A stretch of DNA of 18,321 bases from Acanthaster planci. Lineage: Eukaryota > Echinodermata > Asteroidea > Valvatida > Acanthasteridae. Positions 18,075-18,321 of this stretch are shown here, one piece after another. The translations under genes were made by a program, and so were the position numbers. The first letter of the stretch is position 1; every line of letters begins with the position of its first letter. The DNA is taken from NCBI RefSeq assembly GCF_001949145.1, contig NW_019091413.1, positions 1,431,556 through 1,449,876 on the forward strand. The letters run 5' to 3'. Below the pieces are notes generated by a model. It saw nothing but the letters and a program-made list of their open reading frames with translations, had not been told where the DNA came from and made no database searches.

Positions 18075-18321
18075 GTAAACACATGAGTTTCCTGTACACT
18101 TGGAAGCTTTGAGGCTGTGTCGCTGTTGGCACACTTTCTGCGTGCATTACTACCTGTTGTTTGGAATGACCAACCACAGCCACTTGTAGGGGTCAAGGTC
18201 ATTGCCAACAGGCCATGTAAACGGATGAGTTTTCTGGAAACGTGGGCAAAGTTCGCTTGTTTTAACCAGGGGTGTGAAATCTCCGCTTTTATGTTGAATT
18301 TATTGAATTTGCCGTATTTCA
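18075..18321 (+). other. CDYL intron 7, partial
   Basis: Starts GTAAAC, phase 0, and runs off the window. Contains a decayed copy of the end of exon 7 at about 18160-18253. Confidence 0.8.
18160..18253 (+). pseudogene. Decayed partial duplicate of CDYL exon 7 and its donor
   Basis: GGTCAAGGTCATTGCCAACA followed by CCATG and TAAACGGATGAGTTT parallels exon 7's GGTCAAGGTCATCGCGAACA, TTCATG, then GTAAACACATGAGTTT. The copy lacks five bases at the exon-intron junction. Weaker similarity extends upstream (GACCAACCA against GGCCAACCA). About 148 bp separate the two. Confidence 0.6.

Noticed and set aside
17912-18208. 98-codon minus-strand frame across CDYL exon 7
   Set aside because: Antisense shadow; also spans the decayed exon copy.
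1-18321. tRNA, rRNA or CRISPR array
   Set aside because: I saw no cloverleaf with A and B boxes, no rRNA-like sequence and no regularly spaced repeat-spacer pattern; small ncRNA genes could escape visual reading.

Overview
The window is animal genomic DNA: two long, intron-rich genes with GT-AG splice sites, about 58% A+T by eye, an 11-base N gap from a draft assembly, and introns full of small foldback repeats. The two proteins, the moderate intron sizes and the frequent ACATGTA-type words suggest an invertebrate deuterostome. Amphioxus is my first guess; a hemichordate, echinoderm or mollusc cannot be excluded from sequence alone.

Minus strand, 945-9894: a complete ten-exon gene for ECI2 (PECI), the acyl-CoA-binding-domain delta3,delta2-enoyl-CoA isomerase of unsaturated fatty-acid beta-oxidation. 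All ten coding exons join in phase to 403 residues: a mitochondrial presequence, an ACBP domain with all four acyl-CoA-contacting residues, a crotonase-fold isomerase domain with its catalytic Glu, and a C-terminal Ser-Lys-Leu peroxisomal signal.

Plus strand, 10105 to beyond the right edge: the first seven coding exons (534 residues) of a CDYL orthologue, a nuclear corepressor with an N-terminal chromodomain, a Ser/Pro-rich linker with basic nuclear-localisation-like runs, and a C-terminal crotonase-fold domain. The last exon, about 50 residues by comparison with ECI2, lies outside the window.

The main point is the arrangement. The genes are head to head, with only 210 bp between start codons, and that gap carries a perfect CRE palindrome. 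Their crotonase-fold domains are paralogous and share four intron positions in identical phase, so the pair looks like an inverted duplication of an ECI2-type gene in which one copy gained a chromodomain. A fatty-acid oxidation enzyme and an acyl-CoA-binding chromatin regulator may therefore share one promoter. This CDYL also keeps a Glu at the isomerase catalytic position, where as I recall vertebrate CDY/CDYL proteins have Asp.

The introns hold several foldback (MITE-like) elements (about 3647-3713, 4315-4540, 5294-5663, 9124-9634, 10541-10778, 12422-12623), a 16-bp minisatellite, a TA-rich microsatellite, a perfect 129-bp tandem duplication just before CDYL exon 7, and a decayed copy of the end of CDYL exon 7 in the following intron. 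I saw no RNA gene, CRISPR array or prokaryotic feature.
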